This document shows, one piece after another, positions 11,608-22,433 of a DNA stretch of 64,000 nucleotides. Origin of the DNA: Osmanthus fragrans (lineage: Eukaryota > Streptophyta > Magnoliopsida > Lamiales > Oleaceae); contig CM033362.1 of NCBI GenBank assembly GCA_019395295.1, positions 8,082,360 to 8,146,359 on the forward strand. Reading direction: 5' to 3'. A model generated the notes under the pieces. The model was not told the DNA's origin, did no database searches, and saw only the letters and a program-made list of their open reading frames with translations. Each line of letters opens with the position of its first letter. Within the stretch, counting starts at the first letter, position 1. The position numbers were made by a program, and so were the translations under genes.

Positions 11608-12292
11608 CTAGGACAAATCATTAGTTGCACATGATCTTCTCCAAAAGGGGGGAGTCTGTCGCGCGCACTCCGACGATCAAGTCAGTTGGAGTGGAAATAT
11701 TTATGAGTGTGAGAAGACTAAAACATGAGTCTACAAAATATATAAGGAGGTCGGCCTTGGGGAGATAAGTAAAACAGTAGAATATAGAGAGAATTGCTAA
11801 GTAGTATTGAGAGTCCAATTTAACATTACCTTTGAATGACACAATATGTGAGCTTTTATATTAAGTGAAGGTGAATAAGGATCATTTGATGACCGAACAT
11901 GTGGCCTCATTCTAGCAATCGAGACCTCTTGTCATAGACTTCAATGTATTCAATGCTCTGACTAGCTATGACCTTAACTCAGACATGCGAGACTGGGATT
12001 GACTTGTGTGATTGACGTAGCCGTCATTGCAGTGTGTTGTCATATCAACCACTTGCCATAAGATCTTTCTATAAAATCTTCAGTAGAACAGTCATACTGT
12101 ATACTGTTCAGGTGATAGGAGTTCGGTACAACGAATAAGTTCAGTTCCAAGAGGTTCGACCACTACGGGTTCGGTCCCCAGAGGTTCGGGCCGTAACTAA
12201 GAATCGTGGTTTCGGCCATATTGTAGCATGACTTGTGAGCTTCTACCACATGTCTTATGCTGGAGATCCTTTTCACAACGGCCCGTAACAAA
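11608..12292. mobile_element. Probable solo LTR interrupting upstream copy U2
   Basis: A block of higher GC content (GTCTGTCGCGCGCACTCCG near its left end, GAGGTTCGGGCCGTAAC near 12190) separates the two halves of an NCL upstream copy. It ends CGGCCCGTAACA, a possible LTR end. It contains no coding frame. The left TG boundary and a target duplication could not be fixed, so the solo-LTR reading is tentative. Confidence 0.35.
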
Positions 12293-12540
12293 TTCTAAAC
12301 AGTATTAAATCATCTGAAGTAATTTAAATTTACGTTTATGCACTTGTTACATTCTCATGAGTCAATGTCAACCAAGGAGTGCAATGGAGGCTGAGGTCTA
12401 TAGAAACAATCCATTTATCCCTGTATCAAATGAGGAATTGAAGAAGTTGGAAATATGTTTTAAATTTTCTCATAAAAGCGTACACGACTTCACTTTAACA
12501 ATCGAAGGTGTACAAGCAGAGTTCACTTTAACTTTGTGAG
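12293..12540. repeat. NCL upstream-region copy U2, right part
   Basis: It resumes the similarity to 6265-6390: TTTATGCACTTGT, CTCATGAGTCAATGTCAACCA and GAGGCTGAGGTCTATAGAAAC. The small frame seen at 6295 is broken here by one extra nucleotide. The downstream part (to 12540) is unrelated to 6390-6540. Confidence 0.55.
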
Positions 12541-13050
12541 CTTATTTCGGTCGAATGCTTTGGATTTGGGGAGAGATTTTGGATGATAATTGAAAAGGAC
12601 ATTGTCAACTTTCCAACCATATCAAAATTCGACGATTTTGGTAGTCGGAAGTCGCCGAAAAATTGCCGCAAAAGTAGCCCAAAAAATCTGAAAATCTGCC
12701 CAGATTTTCATATTTTTAGGCGACATTTGCGGCAATTTTTTCGGTCGAATCCCTTGGAGTTACAAGAAGATTTTGGGTGGTAATTGAAGAGGACATTGTG
12801 GGTTTTTCAACGGTATCAAAATTTGGCGATTTCGGTGGTCGAAAGTGACAAAAAAGTCGCCACAAAAGTCACAAAAAAACTGAAAAAGTGTTTGTAACTC
12901 AGTTACCGTTTTTGAAAGTTTTCCAAACTTCGGTGACCGTTTTTTAAAGCGCTCGAAACTTTAGTGACTGTTACTGAAAGTTTTGAAATTCAGTGACCAT
13001 TTTATAATTTTCCTGTAACTTCAGTGACCATTTCTGAAATTAACCCATAT
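12541..13050. repeat. Local tandem repeats (about 190 bp unit and about 35-bp unit)
   Basis: Two units of about 190 bp start at about 12545 and 12738 (shared TTTCGGTCGAAT, GATTTTGG, AATTGAA-AGGACATTGT and ATCAAAATT). From about 12890 to 13045 a shorter unit with the core TTCAGTGACCATTT recurs four to five times at 33-40 bp spacing. There are no coding features. They look like internal repeats of an unidentified element. Confidence 0.6.
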
Positions 13051-13331
13051 AATTAGTGATCCCTCGGCTTTTCTGAACATGATTAGGTAAATGTCATTTG
13101 AAATGAAAAATTTAGGTCATGCAAAAAAGAAAAAAAATAAAAAAGAAAAAAAATCCTTAGAATGGACATTGTTAGGAAAGGACCTAATAGATTATTAATT
13201 TTAAAACAAACTGCTTATGTGGAAATTTTTTATCAAAATTTGCAATGCTTAACTCTGAATCTGTTTCATTACCTTGCTAGTCATTAAGTAATTAATATCA
13301 ATGTCTTATAGATGAATCTGACATTTGGTAT

Positions 13332-14440
13332 ATGGAAAATGTACTTTATGCTAATGCTATGGGGTTAGTGATTTATACTGTGGTTTGCACTAGACTCGAT
13401 GTAGCTCATACCTTTAGTACCATTACCAAGTATATGGCCAATCCAGGGCCTAAACATTGGGATGCTTTAAAGTGGCTCTTGAGATATTTGAAAAGGTGTC
13501 AAGAAGGGCGGACCGGCCAGACCAGTGAAAATCGGCCCGGATCGACCCGGGACCGAGGGCCGACCCATGACCCGAGTGGGTCGTTCACGGGTCTAGAAAG
13601 TGTGACCCGCGGGTTCGCGGGTTGCACCTTCACGGGTCGCGGTTAACCCGCTGACTCGTGAAAAAAAAATTAAAATATAAACCGCGGTTAACCCGGTTAT
13701 TTATACAATCATGCGGGGCAAATAGGAACAAACCGCGATCCGTGACCCGCATGAGCTCTACCCGGATGGGTCAGTGGGTGGGCTGGGTTGTAGTCCAAAA
13801 TTTGTGGGCTGACCCGGAACCGGCCCGGAACCCGTAGCGGGTGGACTTTTTTTCACGCGGGCCGTTACCGGGCTCATATGTTGGTGGGCCGATCCGGCCC
13901 AAACCACTAGGATTGACACCTCTAGAAGGGGTCTTCACATCTATGATCGTGTTGTAGTGCGTGTAGTGATGGTATAGTATTAAAAGAATTTGTGGAATTT
14001 GATTTTCCTAGTAATAAAGACAATAGAAAATCTACTACTTTCTATATGTTTACTTTGTACAGAATATGTGTGAGTTGAAAATCTTAATTTCAACCTATTG
14101 TTGCCTTATCTACCACTGAAACTAAATATGTTGACGCTATAAAAGAAGCTTTATGGCTATAGGGGTTATTATCTAAAATAAATGAACCTAGCAATCCTTT
14201 AGGTATATATTCAGACAGTCAGAGTGCTATACACTTGTGCAAAAATTCTATTTTTCGTGAAAGAAGCAAACATATTGATGTTAAACTGCTGTTTACTTAG
14301 AAATGTAGTCTCTAAAGAAGCTTTACTTCATGAGAAAATTTCTATACAGTATAACCCATCTGATATGGGGACAAATGTACAACCTCTAAACAAATTTTTA
14401 AGTCTTGTTTACAAATGTTGAACATTGATATTGGTTAATT
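13332..14440 (+). pseudogene. Copia RT/RNase H 3' fragment, interrupted by a hAT-like element
   Basis: The left part (13332-13490) encodes the segment between reverse transcriptase and RNase H of a Copia Pol (TRLDVAHTFS, PKHWDALKWLLRYLK). The reading resumes at about 13930 with RNase H words in broken frames (IKEALWLKGLL-like at 14140-14170, YSDSQSAIHLCKNS-like at 14210-14245, and VSKEALLHEKISIQYNPSDM at 14309-14368), ending near 14440. A GC-rich element occupies 13491-13924. Several stops and shifts make it non-functional. A polypurine tract and LTR follow. Copy 2 of the segmental duplication holds the matching piece at 26679-26922. Confidence 0.75.
13491..13924. mobile_element. GC-rich hAT-like non-autonomous element, copy 1
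   Basis: A 434-bp block rich in GACCCG and GGCCCG words splits a Copia coding fragment. It ends with TTGACACCTCTA, the inverse of its approximate left end AAAAGGTGTCAA, and matches the element at 39465-39854 in ends, composition and length. A possible degenerate 8-bp target duplication is GAAAAGGT/GAAGGGGT, which would overlap the left end. No coding content. Confidence 0.65.
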
Positions 14441-14552
14441 TAAACTAGTGCAAGTACTCATAGTTAGTACCGAATGGAGATACATGGTAGTCGGTGTTGG
14501 GTAGTTAGTTAACCGGGTTGAGTACTAAGTTGCTTGTATATCCATTGGCATC

Positions 14553-14876
14553 AAGGGGAGATTTGTTGGGCTATGATGTCAAATCCACTTCAAACATTAG
14601 GCAATTATGAAATGAGCTTGGCCCAACCGAATTCTATTACCCAATAACATCCAATTGAAGAAGCCCGGAGAACCTAACTTGACCCAATACCTAACTTAAG
14701 TGAAATCGCATTTGATGAAGGCGACTTTAGTTGCCCCCTTCTTTTGTTGAGTTGCAAGTTGCTATTTTAATGATACGTGACAAAAACAATTGGACCACTT
14801 TTCAATTTTTTTCCGAACTAAGTTACCCAAATTATATGGTTATATTGAAACAGTAAATTTGTGATTCTAGTTTGAG
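14553..14876 (+). mobile_element. Copia polypurine tract and 3' LTR fragment
   Basis: AAGGGGAGATT at 14553-14563 is a typical polypurine tract, directly followed by TGTTGGGCTATG, the start of an LTR. It lies about 110 bp after the RNase H fragment, as expected. The 3' boundary of the LTR is not identifiable because another element begins near 14877. The matching tract in copy 2 is at 27040-27050. Confidence 0.6.
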
Positions 14877-15412
14877 GAATATGTCGCCGAGGGCAATTCC
14901 AACCCTTGCACCAAAACACAATTTTCCCTATTTGCACCAAATATTTGATGCAATGTCACTCCAATCCAGCACCAAATTTTGCACAATTTTGGTGCAAAAT
15001 GGTGCAAGTGAATATTGTTTTGCATCATACTTGATTAAAGTCCTTTTTGTCCCTTTTTCATTTAGCACCAAATATTGTTAATGGTATTTGTGTTATTTTA
15101 TATTGTACATAAATTTTAATTGTTTATTATTATTATTAAATTTTCTTAGTTGTAGTATTTTTATTAATTGTACTACATTTTAAAATTTTATTAACGAATT
15201 TAATATTTTTGTCAACGAGACGTAATTATTTAAGTAGTAATAAATTAAATAAAAAAATAATTTTTCAGATATATAAATTTTTAAGAATAAAAAAAATGAA
15301 AAAAATAATTAAACATTGTTCATTTTGTGGAACTTTTGGTGAAATGGGTTGAAGATGATTTTTAATTTGGTACAAGATTTGGTGCAAAATGGGAACCAAT
15401 TTGATTAATTCT
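14877..15412. mobile_element. MITE rich in GCACCAAA/TTTGGTGC
   Basis: The block contains at least five GCACCAAA words on the left and inverse TTTGGTGCAAAAT words in the middle and at the right end (15385). Its left end, GGGCAATTCCAACCCTTGCA, is like that of Harbinger-type MITEs. The middle is AT-rich and non-coding. Copy 2 of the segmental duplication retains only the left 150 bp. Confidence 0.45.
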
Positions 15413-17100
15413 CAAAGTAAATAGATTGCATAAAGATTGTAATAACATAAAAGTATGATATTATTACTAATGCTTGTTTCGTGTATTTATTAAATTGTTA
15501 CTCGATGTTTAAAATAATTAAGTAAAATCAACCCATGATACATCCAATAATTTAGGCGGCCATCTCACATATAAAAATTATTACTCAAGTTTCAATTATT
15601 GAGCATTGACTAAGACAATGTTTTACTAACATGAAACGTGGTTTTATTTCGCTAAATTAAAAAAAAAAAAGTTTATTTAAATTCGAGTTAATTCATCAAT
15701 TCTAAAAAGATAATGTATTTTTATTCTTCCGAGATTTGAAGTTTTTAAATCAATTGTTTATATATATAATACTAGGTTAATTAACACATGCTAACACATT
15801 TCATGATTTATTTTATTGATCTACTTGACTTTGTAGCATTTCTTTTGTTGTTTTCCGAACATGATGCACACGCTATCGTCCATATCTCTACAAGCTTTAT
15901 TAACCCGTAAAAGTTTCATTAATTTTTACAAATTTATGAAAGAACTTAAATTCATATATGGTGCTGTATAAATCATCTACGAAGCTAATCTTGGGATAAG
16001 AAAAAGAATTTGATTCAGCTAAACGGATAGTCTTTCTTTTATTCAAAATTAAGCATGTGACTGCATTAAAGATATTATAAAAAAATAAATAAAAATCATC
16101 ATGATTAAGGTTTACTCTTGATAAAAAAAATGGCAACTTGGAGGAATTGAATTGATTTATTTAAATCCTTGCCAGTTCATGCGGTTATTTGATTTTCTTT
16201 GCCTTTGAAACAAGACATCACCACCAATTCGCAAAAATCGATGCTATTTTTTTTTTTAAACAGTAGATACCAATCGAAAAATGAAGTTATCCAATATAAT
16301 TAGTTTTCTGAACATATTTAGGTAATTGTCATTTAGTAAAACAATTATAGAAAAGGAAATTCTGCTTCTGAGCAAGGGCGAATCCAACATAAATGTTCAG
16401 TTAGGGTGGGAGTTGACTTTGACCGTTGACCGTCGACAATTAACGATCGTAATAGCTCGATCCGGCCTAGACTTAAATGCCCTCGTAAGATATATTTAAG
16501 CTCTCTAAAACAATTGTAGAGTCAAGAATGGCAAACTGAATATAGAACATGAGTATTAGTGAAATTTATTCGATGAATTATTATTAGTTTCACTATAATT
16601 TATATAGTTCAGCTTGACTCGATATTATGTGAGGCTTTCAAAATTTAAATCCACTGGTTAGCTCGATCTATTGGTTTATGGACTAAAGTAATTTCTTTAA
16701 CAATTTTGAATGCTTCAATTATTAGTTTCCTCAACTGCGACATAAGTTGTATATCAAATGTACAATGATTGCAAGAGTAGGACATTGAACCAGACATACA
16801 TGACTCGGTCTAGACGAGTTCCTAAAAACTAAAGTAATACATTGCTTATAAATTCTATAATCTGGAATTCTGGAAACCTCCATATGAGTATACTAGGATG
16901 TATTTCTAAAAAGCAACGTGGATTCAACGTGAAGGCAAGGCATCCTCCTCAAGTCTCAACTCCCAAGTTTAAACCAACAAACAACTCAAACATCATATAC
17001 AAATCAACAATTCAACATTCAAGTTTCAACAATTTAACAATAATAGCAATTCCAATCTTACTTCGCAATTCGCAAAAAAAGACAACAAAATTAAGGAAAA
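15413..17100. other. Duplicated intergenic block related to NCL upstream DNA
   Basis: This contains stretches similar to the DNA upstream of the intact NCL-like gene: GAGCATTGACTAAGACAATG near 15600 (compare 37880-37920), ATATGGTGCTGTATAA and ATTAAGCATGTGACTGCA near 15960-16065 (compare 36048-36165). Open frames on either strand are not conserved as protein. It recurs at 27520-29220. No gene is recognised. Confidence 0.5.
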
Positions 17101-17690
17101 ATTGAAATCAGTGAACTGTGTCTGTGATTTGTGAACTCAACTCAGTCACTCATGTGCACTACCGCACAGCCCCTACCACGCCGACACACCATGACGAACT
17201 ATCTGCTACACCACGCACAGGTCACAAGTGAACGGTGAGTGATTGAGTGAACCCACTTACACAAGCAGTCAAACACAACAACACAAGTGAACCAACACTC
17301 CCACAGCCACCGAAACTCGTACAACGACACAAATGGAAAGTATGGATTGGAAATTTGGAATCCAATTTGGAAGCAAGGGTTTTCTAATTGCTCGCTCTGC
17401 TTGCTGCTGGTTTCTATTGATTTGGGTTGGGGAGGGAAAATGAAATTGATATTAGGAATTTAGGACAGACTCTGAGGCTCGTTTCGATTTGGGCCGGGAC
17501 TGCTAAATTTTTTTTAAAGGCCCGCCTCCAAAAAGCCCAACTGCCCAAGTCATCACATTCATAGGTAGGCCTTTCTTCTTCCTTCTTCCAGCAATTGACC
17601 GGCGTCTGCGTCTCCCAAACATTTCGGCGGATCCAGGTCCAGTTAGGGCGACCGCCCTAACTCGCCACCACCTAGATCCGTCATTGCTAC
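17100..17690. repeat. Interspersed repeat with GC-rich hairpin, copy B
   Basis: Related to 420-1033. The right end holds outer arms CGGATCCAGGT (17628-17638) and ACCTAGATCCG (17670-17680), and inside them a near-palindrome at 17642-17661 with arms TTAGGGCG and CGCCCTAA. The stem sequence differs from copy A, yet pairing is retained. It directly precedes the foldback element at 17889. Confidence 0.5.
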
Positions 17691-17888
17691 TGAGTGATAG
17701 ACATCTTGGTAATTCAAATTCCCTTCCTTTTGATGAAGATGCTTCAATTGTGAATAATTCGGATCCTTGTTCATGGTCCAGAATAAGAAAGTAGAAGAAA
17801 GACGTGGAGAAATAAGAAATAAAAAAGAAGAGCATTTTAGAAGGAAAACGTCCCGGGATTAAATCTCTACCTTTCAATGTTATTGTGG

Positions 17889-19040
17889 GTAAATAACATA
17901 AAACGTCCATACTTTTCAATGTAATTGTGGAAAACGTCCATACCTTTTATTTTTTGGTATTTTCGCCTCTATTTTGACCTTTTATTGTGCAGAAGGTCGT
18001 GTTCACCAATTTTGACGATTTTACCCTCCTATTCAAATAAAAAAAAATGAAAATAAGGAACTAATTGTAATCATAGTCATGAATTTTCAAAAAAATTACA
18101 AATCAGTCATTATATTCTTATTTTTGACATCCTACTTTCTATCCACATCCATAAACAAACAAACTTTCAAATTTTCAATCTTTACATTTTTAGTGAAATT
18201 TCAACACATAAATGCTTATTTGGAACCTGAATCTATAAAACTTGACTTCCAATTTACAGGTTTTTTTTGTCATCGACGAGTTTAACCACCCCTGCCACAA
18301 GAAAGGGGGAAATGTGTTGAAAAATCCGTAGTCCAACTCCATCATCACCCTATTTCACGTCTATATCGTTTCTACTTTACACAATTGCATACAAATACAC
18401 TTTTATATAATTGAAATTTGGTATTTATATTAACAGAAAAATGAAGGAAATTATGAAGAATAGAAGCTATGGAAAAGTGTCCAAAAATGGGTCCCAATTT
18501 TCTCTCTTTGTTTCTTCTTTCTTGGCACGTTCTTCGCAACCAAGTATGTTTAGTTCAAGATTTTTTTAATTTTTTGGGTTTTGAAAAAGAGCTGCAGATC
18601 GTGTCTAATGATTGCACTACCAAGAAGAAGGTTTGTTTTTATGACTAAAAAAAAGCTGTAAATTAGAAGTCAAGTTTTATAGATTCAAGGTTTCGAATAT
18701 GATTTTATATGTGGAAATTTCACCAAAAATGTTAAATATTTAAAACTTGAAAGTTTGTTTGTTTATGTGCGTGGAGAGAAAGTTGGAGGTCAAGATAAGA
18801 ATATAATGAATGATTTGAAATTTTGGGACTATGATTGCAATTAGTTATTTATTTATTTGTCTTTTCTTTTATTTTTGTTTTATTTGAATAGGAGGGTTAT
18901 TTTTTTTAAAAATGGATGAAAATAACTTTCTACGCAATGAAATGTGGAAATGGGGCGAAAATGCGAAAAAATAAAAGATATTGATGTTTTCCACAATGGC
19001 ATTGAAAGATAGAGACGTTTTGTGCTATTTAACATTTTAG
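17889..19040. mobile_element. Foldback element with about 390-bp inverted arms, copy 1
   Basis: The left arm (about 17889-18265) is inversely repeated in the right arm (about 18655-19040). Matching anchors are CATAAAACGTCC (17900) with the inverse of GACGTTTTGTGCTA (19012), ACCCTCCTATTCAAATAAA (18023) with the inverse of TTTATTTGAATAGGAGGGT (18880), and ATAAACAAACAAACTTTCAA (18149) with the inverse near 18748. A unique loop of about 390 bp lies between. No transposase is encoded, so this is a foldback or long-TIR non-autonomous element. Its transcript would form a long hairpin. Confidence 0.7.
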
Positions 19041-19767
19041 AATATATATAATATAATATTAACAATTTCAAAATAGTATTAAAGCTAAATGTGAAATTAA
19101 TAAATAATTACTCATTTCAAAAGCATCAAGTTAGTGTCTGAATACGAAAATTGTTTATTGATCAAGTTTGATCAATAAAATAATTATTTATTTTAAACTT
19201 ATTTATTTATATATGAACTCTTTAAATCACCAAAAAATGTTAGAAGTTTGTTCATATAAAAGTTGGTTTTGGGAAGAACGTGTTTATTTGATAATAATCT
19301 ATGGAAAATTAATTACTACACTGCAAGAAATTTATTGGTATTAGTTGTAATCGGAGCTGACAATGAATCAAAGATTAATTTGAAAAAAAGTAAGCCATAG
19401 AGATAAATAAGAAGTATCAATATAGAAGAAGGAACAATTTGAAAGGGGTAGACAAATATTTATACTACAATTACATCAAAAGTTTCCTCCCTTCATTAAA
19501 AAATAGAGTCTAGGAACGAAAATGAAATGTATTTTTCCCTCTCCTATCCCGTGTCTCCTTTGCCTTTATGGTTGTATTTTTATACATAGAAGGTCATTTC
19601 CATATTCATCGTGATCGATTCTTTCTTTCCTATTCATTGTGGGAAATGCTCATTGCTTCCATTTGGGATCTTTGACTAGAATCTTAATGATTCTGAGCTC
19701 TCAATGTGAACTAATTAATAAACAATATGAAGGGTATATGTTTAAATATGGATTCCCATTTTCTTGT
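19041..19767. other. Intergenic, duplicated at 31158-31890
   Basis: AT-rich DNA with no coding character. It is nearly identical to 31158-31890 as part of the segmental duplication and ends at the LTR element insertion site. Confidence 0.6.
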
Positions 19768-19772
19768 ATTAC

Positions 19773-20157
19773 TGTGGGAGAAGAGGGGGGGCGCCGCGGC
19801 GCCGATGACTGAAGTGTCGGCGCCGCGGCGCCCGGCATCTATTTAAGGCCCCTCCTTCCCCCCATTCATAATGCCCGGTTTTGCCCCATTTTTAGAGAGA
19901 AAAATAGAGAGAAAAAGGGAGAGAGCTCGGAAAGGTTGTACAAGGTAAGAGTTTTGTTCTTCCTTGGGTATAAACCATAGCTCGGATTCTTTCTTGGGGA
20001 TTAACTTGAGGATTGTTCAAGTAATTCAATATCATTTCTTCATTTATATTGAAAATCTCTATTTCACCCAAATATTGAGTTTCTTTGGAATTTTGTCAAA
20101 ACTTGTGGTTAAATCAACATTGATTCAAGGTTGTGATTGGGCTTTCATTTCCTAACA
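19773..20157 (+). repeat. 5' LTR
   Basis: Starts TGTGGGAGAAG and ends CCTAACA. The U3 carries the GC-rich self-complementary word GGCGCCGCGGCGCC twice, unlike its AT-rich surroundings. A TATTTAA box at about 19841, just downstream, is the likely transcription start region; a purine-rich leader with repeated AGAGAGAAAAA follows. Confidence 0.9.
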
Positions 20158-20300
20158 ATTGGTATCAGAACTACATATCAAATCAAGGTGGTCAAGCTTC
20201 GATTTGAGGAAGGTAGGCTTGAATCAAGTGTGTAGACAAGGTGCTTGATAAAATTCCTGTGAGAACTTGGTTGTCGGATTTTACTAAAACGAGTGGGCAA

Positions 20301-21563
20301 ATGACGTCTACTAGTGGTGCGGTGAAGATTGGGAGGTATGAGATAGAGAAATTCAATGGGAAGAATGATTTTTCCTATTGGAGAATGCAAATGAAAAATT
20401 TGTTGATTTCTCTAAAGTTGCACAAGGCTTTGGGGGGCAAGGAGAAGAAGCATAAAGATATGTCGGACGAGGATTGGGAGGAGCTTGATCTCGAAGCATG
20501 AGTGTCTATTATTCTATGCCTAGAAAGGGATGTTGCTTTCTTGGTAGATGGTGAGGTAACGGCGACGGAAGTGTGGTCGAAGTTAGAGAAGAACTTCATG
20601 ACGAAGACTCTAACTAATCGGATTTACTTGAAATCCAAATTGTATACTTGCAAGATGGATGAAGGAACACAAATCCGGGAGTACGTCAACAAGTTCGATA
20701 GGTGCATATCGGATTTGAAGGACATTGATGTGAAGGTAGATGATGAGGATCAAGCACTTCTATTGCTTCTTTCTTTGCCAAAGTCTTATGAGAACCTTGT
20801 TCAAATATTGATGCTTGTGGGTGATAAACTTGTGATGGAGGACACTAGAACGTCACTTCTAGCGGATGATCTTCGAAAGATTGCTACTAGTGGCATGTCT
20901 ACCATTGGTAACAAGGATCAAGCTCAAGGGTTGTTTGTGAGAGGGAGGAGCAACGAACAAGCAAAGGGCATGAGAGGAAAGTCTAGATGGAGTTCTAGAC
21001 CTCTCGCGGAAAGGTCGTGTTTCAAATGCGGCGAGCTCGGGCACTTCAAGGCTAATTGTCAAAATAAAAGAGCAGGAAGGAAGAACAACAACAACAACGG
21101 AGATGAGGGGGTTCATGGCAATCAAGAGGTTAGCTATGCCTCGGAAGAAGGGGGCATCGATGAGTGCTACACCATCACTTGTGATGCAAAAATCTCCGGT
21201 AAGTGGATTCTTGATTCTGGTTCCTCTTACCATATGTGTCCGAATAGGAAGTGGTTTACTACATATACTTGCACTAATGGTGGAACCGTGTTGATGGGTA
21301 ATAACCACGCTTGTAAAACGGTGGGGGTTGGTTCCATTAGAATCAAGATGCATGATGGAGTGGTGAGAACATTGATGGATGTGAGACATGTTCCTGATTT
21401 GAGGAAGAACCTCATTTCTGTTGGTGTGTTAGACTCCGATGGTTGCAAGATTGTGACGCGGGATGGAGTCAAGAAGGTTGTTCAGGGCTCTTTGGTAGTG
21501 ATGAAGGGTATTCGTCAAGGCAACCTATATGCACTTCAGGGTACTACAGTTCAGATGATGTAG
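20301..21563 (+). pseudogene. Copia Gag with protease start, one premature stop
   Basis: The ATG at 20301 begins the first in-frame Met (MTSTSGAVKIGRYEIEKFNG), and the frame runs to TAG at 21561-21563. An in-frame TGA at 20499-20501 interrupts it after ELDLEA; it probably arose from an Arg codon CGA, with the frame otherwise preserved on both sides. The UBN2-type Gag core (about residues 60-190) is followed by a basic linker. The zinc knuckle at 21018-21059 is CX2CX4HX4C with all ligands present. The aspartic protease motif LDSGSSYHMC is near 21211. The frame stops within the GAG-pre-integrase start (GNLYALQG). Gag would package the element RNA. Deletion joins this to the linker around 21570. 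Confidence 0.85.
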
Positions 21564-22047
21564 CGGTTGAGACAAGTAGAAGTGGTGGAGACTTGGGGAA
21601 GTTCATTATCAGAAAGAATGTTACTTTTGAGGAGAACTCCAAGGTAGCTTGGTTAAAAGCTACGGTGCCCAGTGGTGTTGAAACTGTAGGGGGTTCTAGG
21701 TCTCAGGTTGATGAGATAGAATCCAGGGATCGACCATGTTCAAGTCATGTTTGAGAGGTGTATAATGGAGACACTCGAGAGGAGAGTGATGATGTGCTTG
21801 ACCATGAGCAGGTTCAGCTAAAGAATGTACAGGCTCTACAACAACAATAGCTCAAGGAAAGTTTGGCGTCCTCTAGGCCAAGGCGAGCATTCAAGCTAGT
21901 TCAGAAGTTGGGGCCAGACCAGCCTCTGAGGCACTATGGGCAATCAAATATGGTTGAGTATGCACTCTCATTGGGGGTTGATGTGCCCAAGTGGTCTTGG
22001 GCCCTTCAGGGCGGTGTTGGAGTTAGGTGGAGATGATATGTACATGG

Positions 22048-22362
22048 GTATGGCGAGAACTACGATGGTTTGATCCCGGTGAAGGGTACGTAGGCAACCA
22101 CGGTAAAGTGGTACAGCCGGGTAAGACCTATGGTGGCTTGATCCCGGTGTAGGGATTACGTAGGCAACCATGGTAGAATGGTGCAGCTGGAATGAACTAC
22201 GGGATGGCTTGATCCCGGTGAAGGGTACGTAGGAAACCATTGTTTAATGGTGCAGCCGGTTTGGGTGTTGGAGATGGATTTTATGGAGAGGTTTGAACTA
22301 CGGTGTGTCTTGATCCTGGTTCAGGGTACGTAGGCAACCATGGTTGAATGGTGCAGCCGGTT
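22048..22362. repeat. Four imperfect tandem repeats in the element's 3' untranslated region
   Basis: Units of about 70-95 bp share GGCTTGATCCCGGTG, GGGTACGTAGGCAACCA and AATGGTGCAGCCGG. The fourth unit is diverged. This kind of GATCCC...TACGTAGGCA block is common near the 3' end of plant Copia internal regions; here it is amplified in tandem directly before the 3' LTR. No protein is encoded. Confidence 0.8.
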
Positions 22363-22433
22363 TGGTGTTTGCTTCTTCTTTTGGTGATCGTCTAAAATTT
22401 GAGGTCTATCAAATGATGGACGATGTGGAGAAT

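Noticed and set aside
14872..15412. Possible CRISPR-like or satellite repeat from recurring GCACCAAA words
   Set aside because: The words are irregular and inverted in part, as expected for a MITE; this is plant nuclear DNA.
17503..17919. 138-codon minus-strand frame, partly conserved in copy 2
   Set aside because: Conservation comes from the segmental duplication. In copy 2 the frame is broken into two (29562-29876 and 29671-30027), so protein constraint is not supported.
20859..21389. 176-codon minus-strand frame inside gag
   Set aside because: It is the antisense shadow of the Gag and protease region, which has clear motifs on the + strand.
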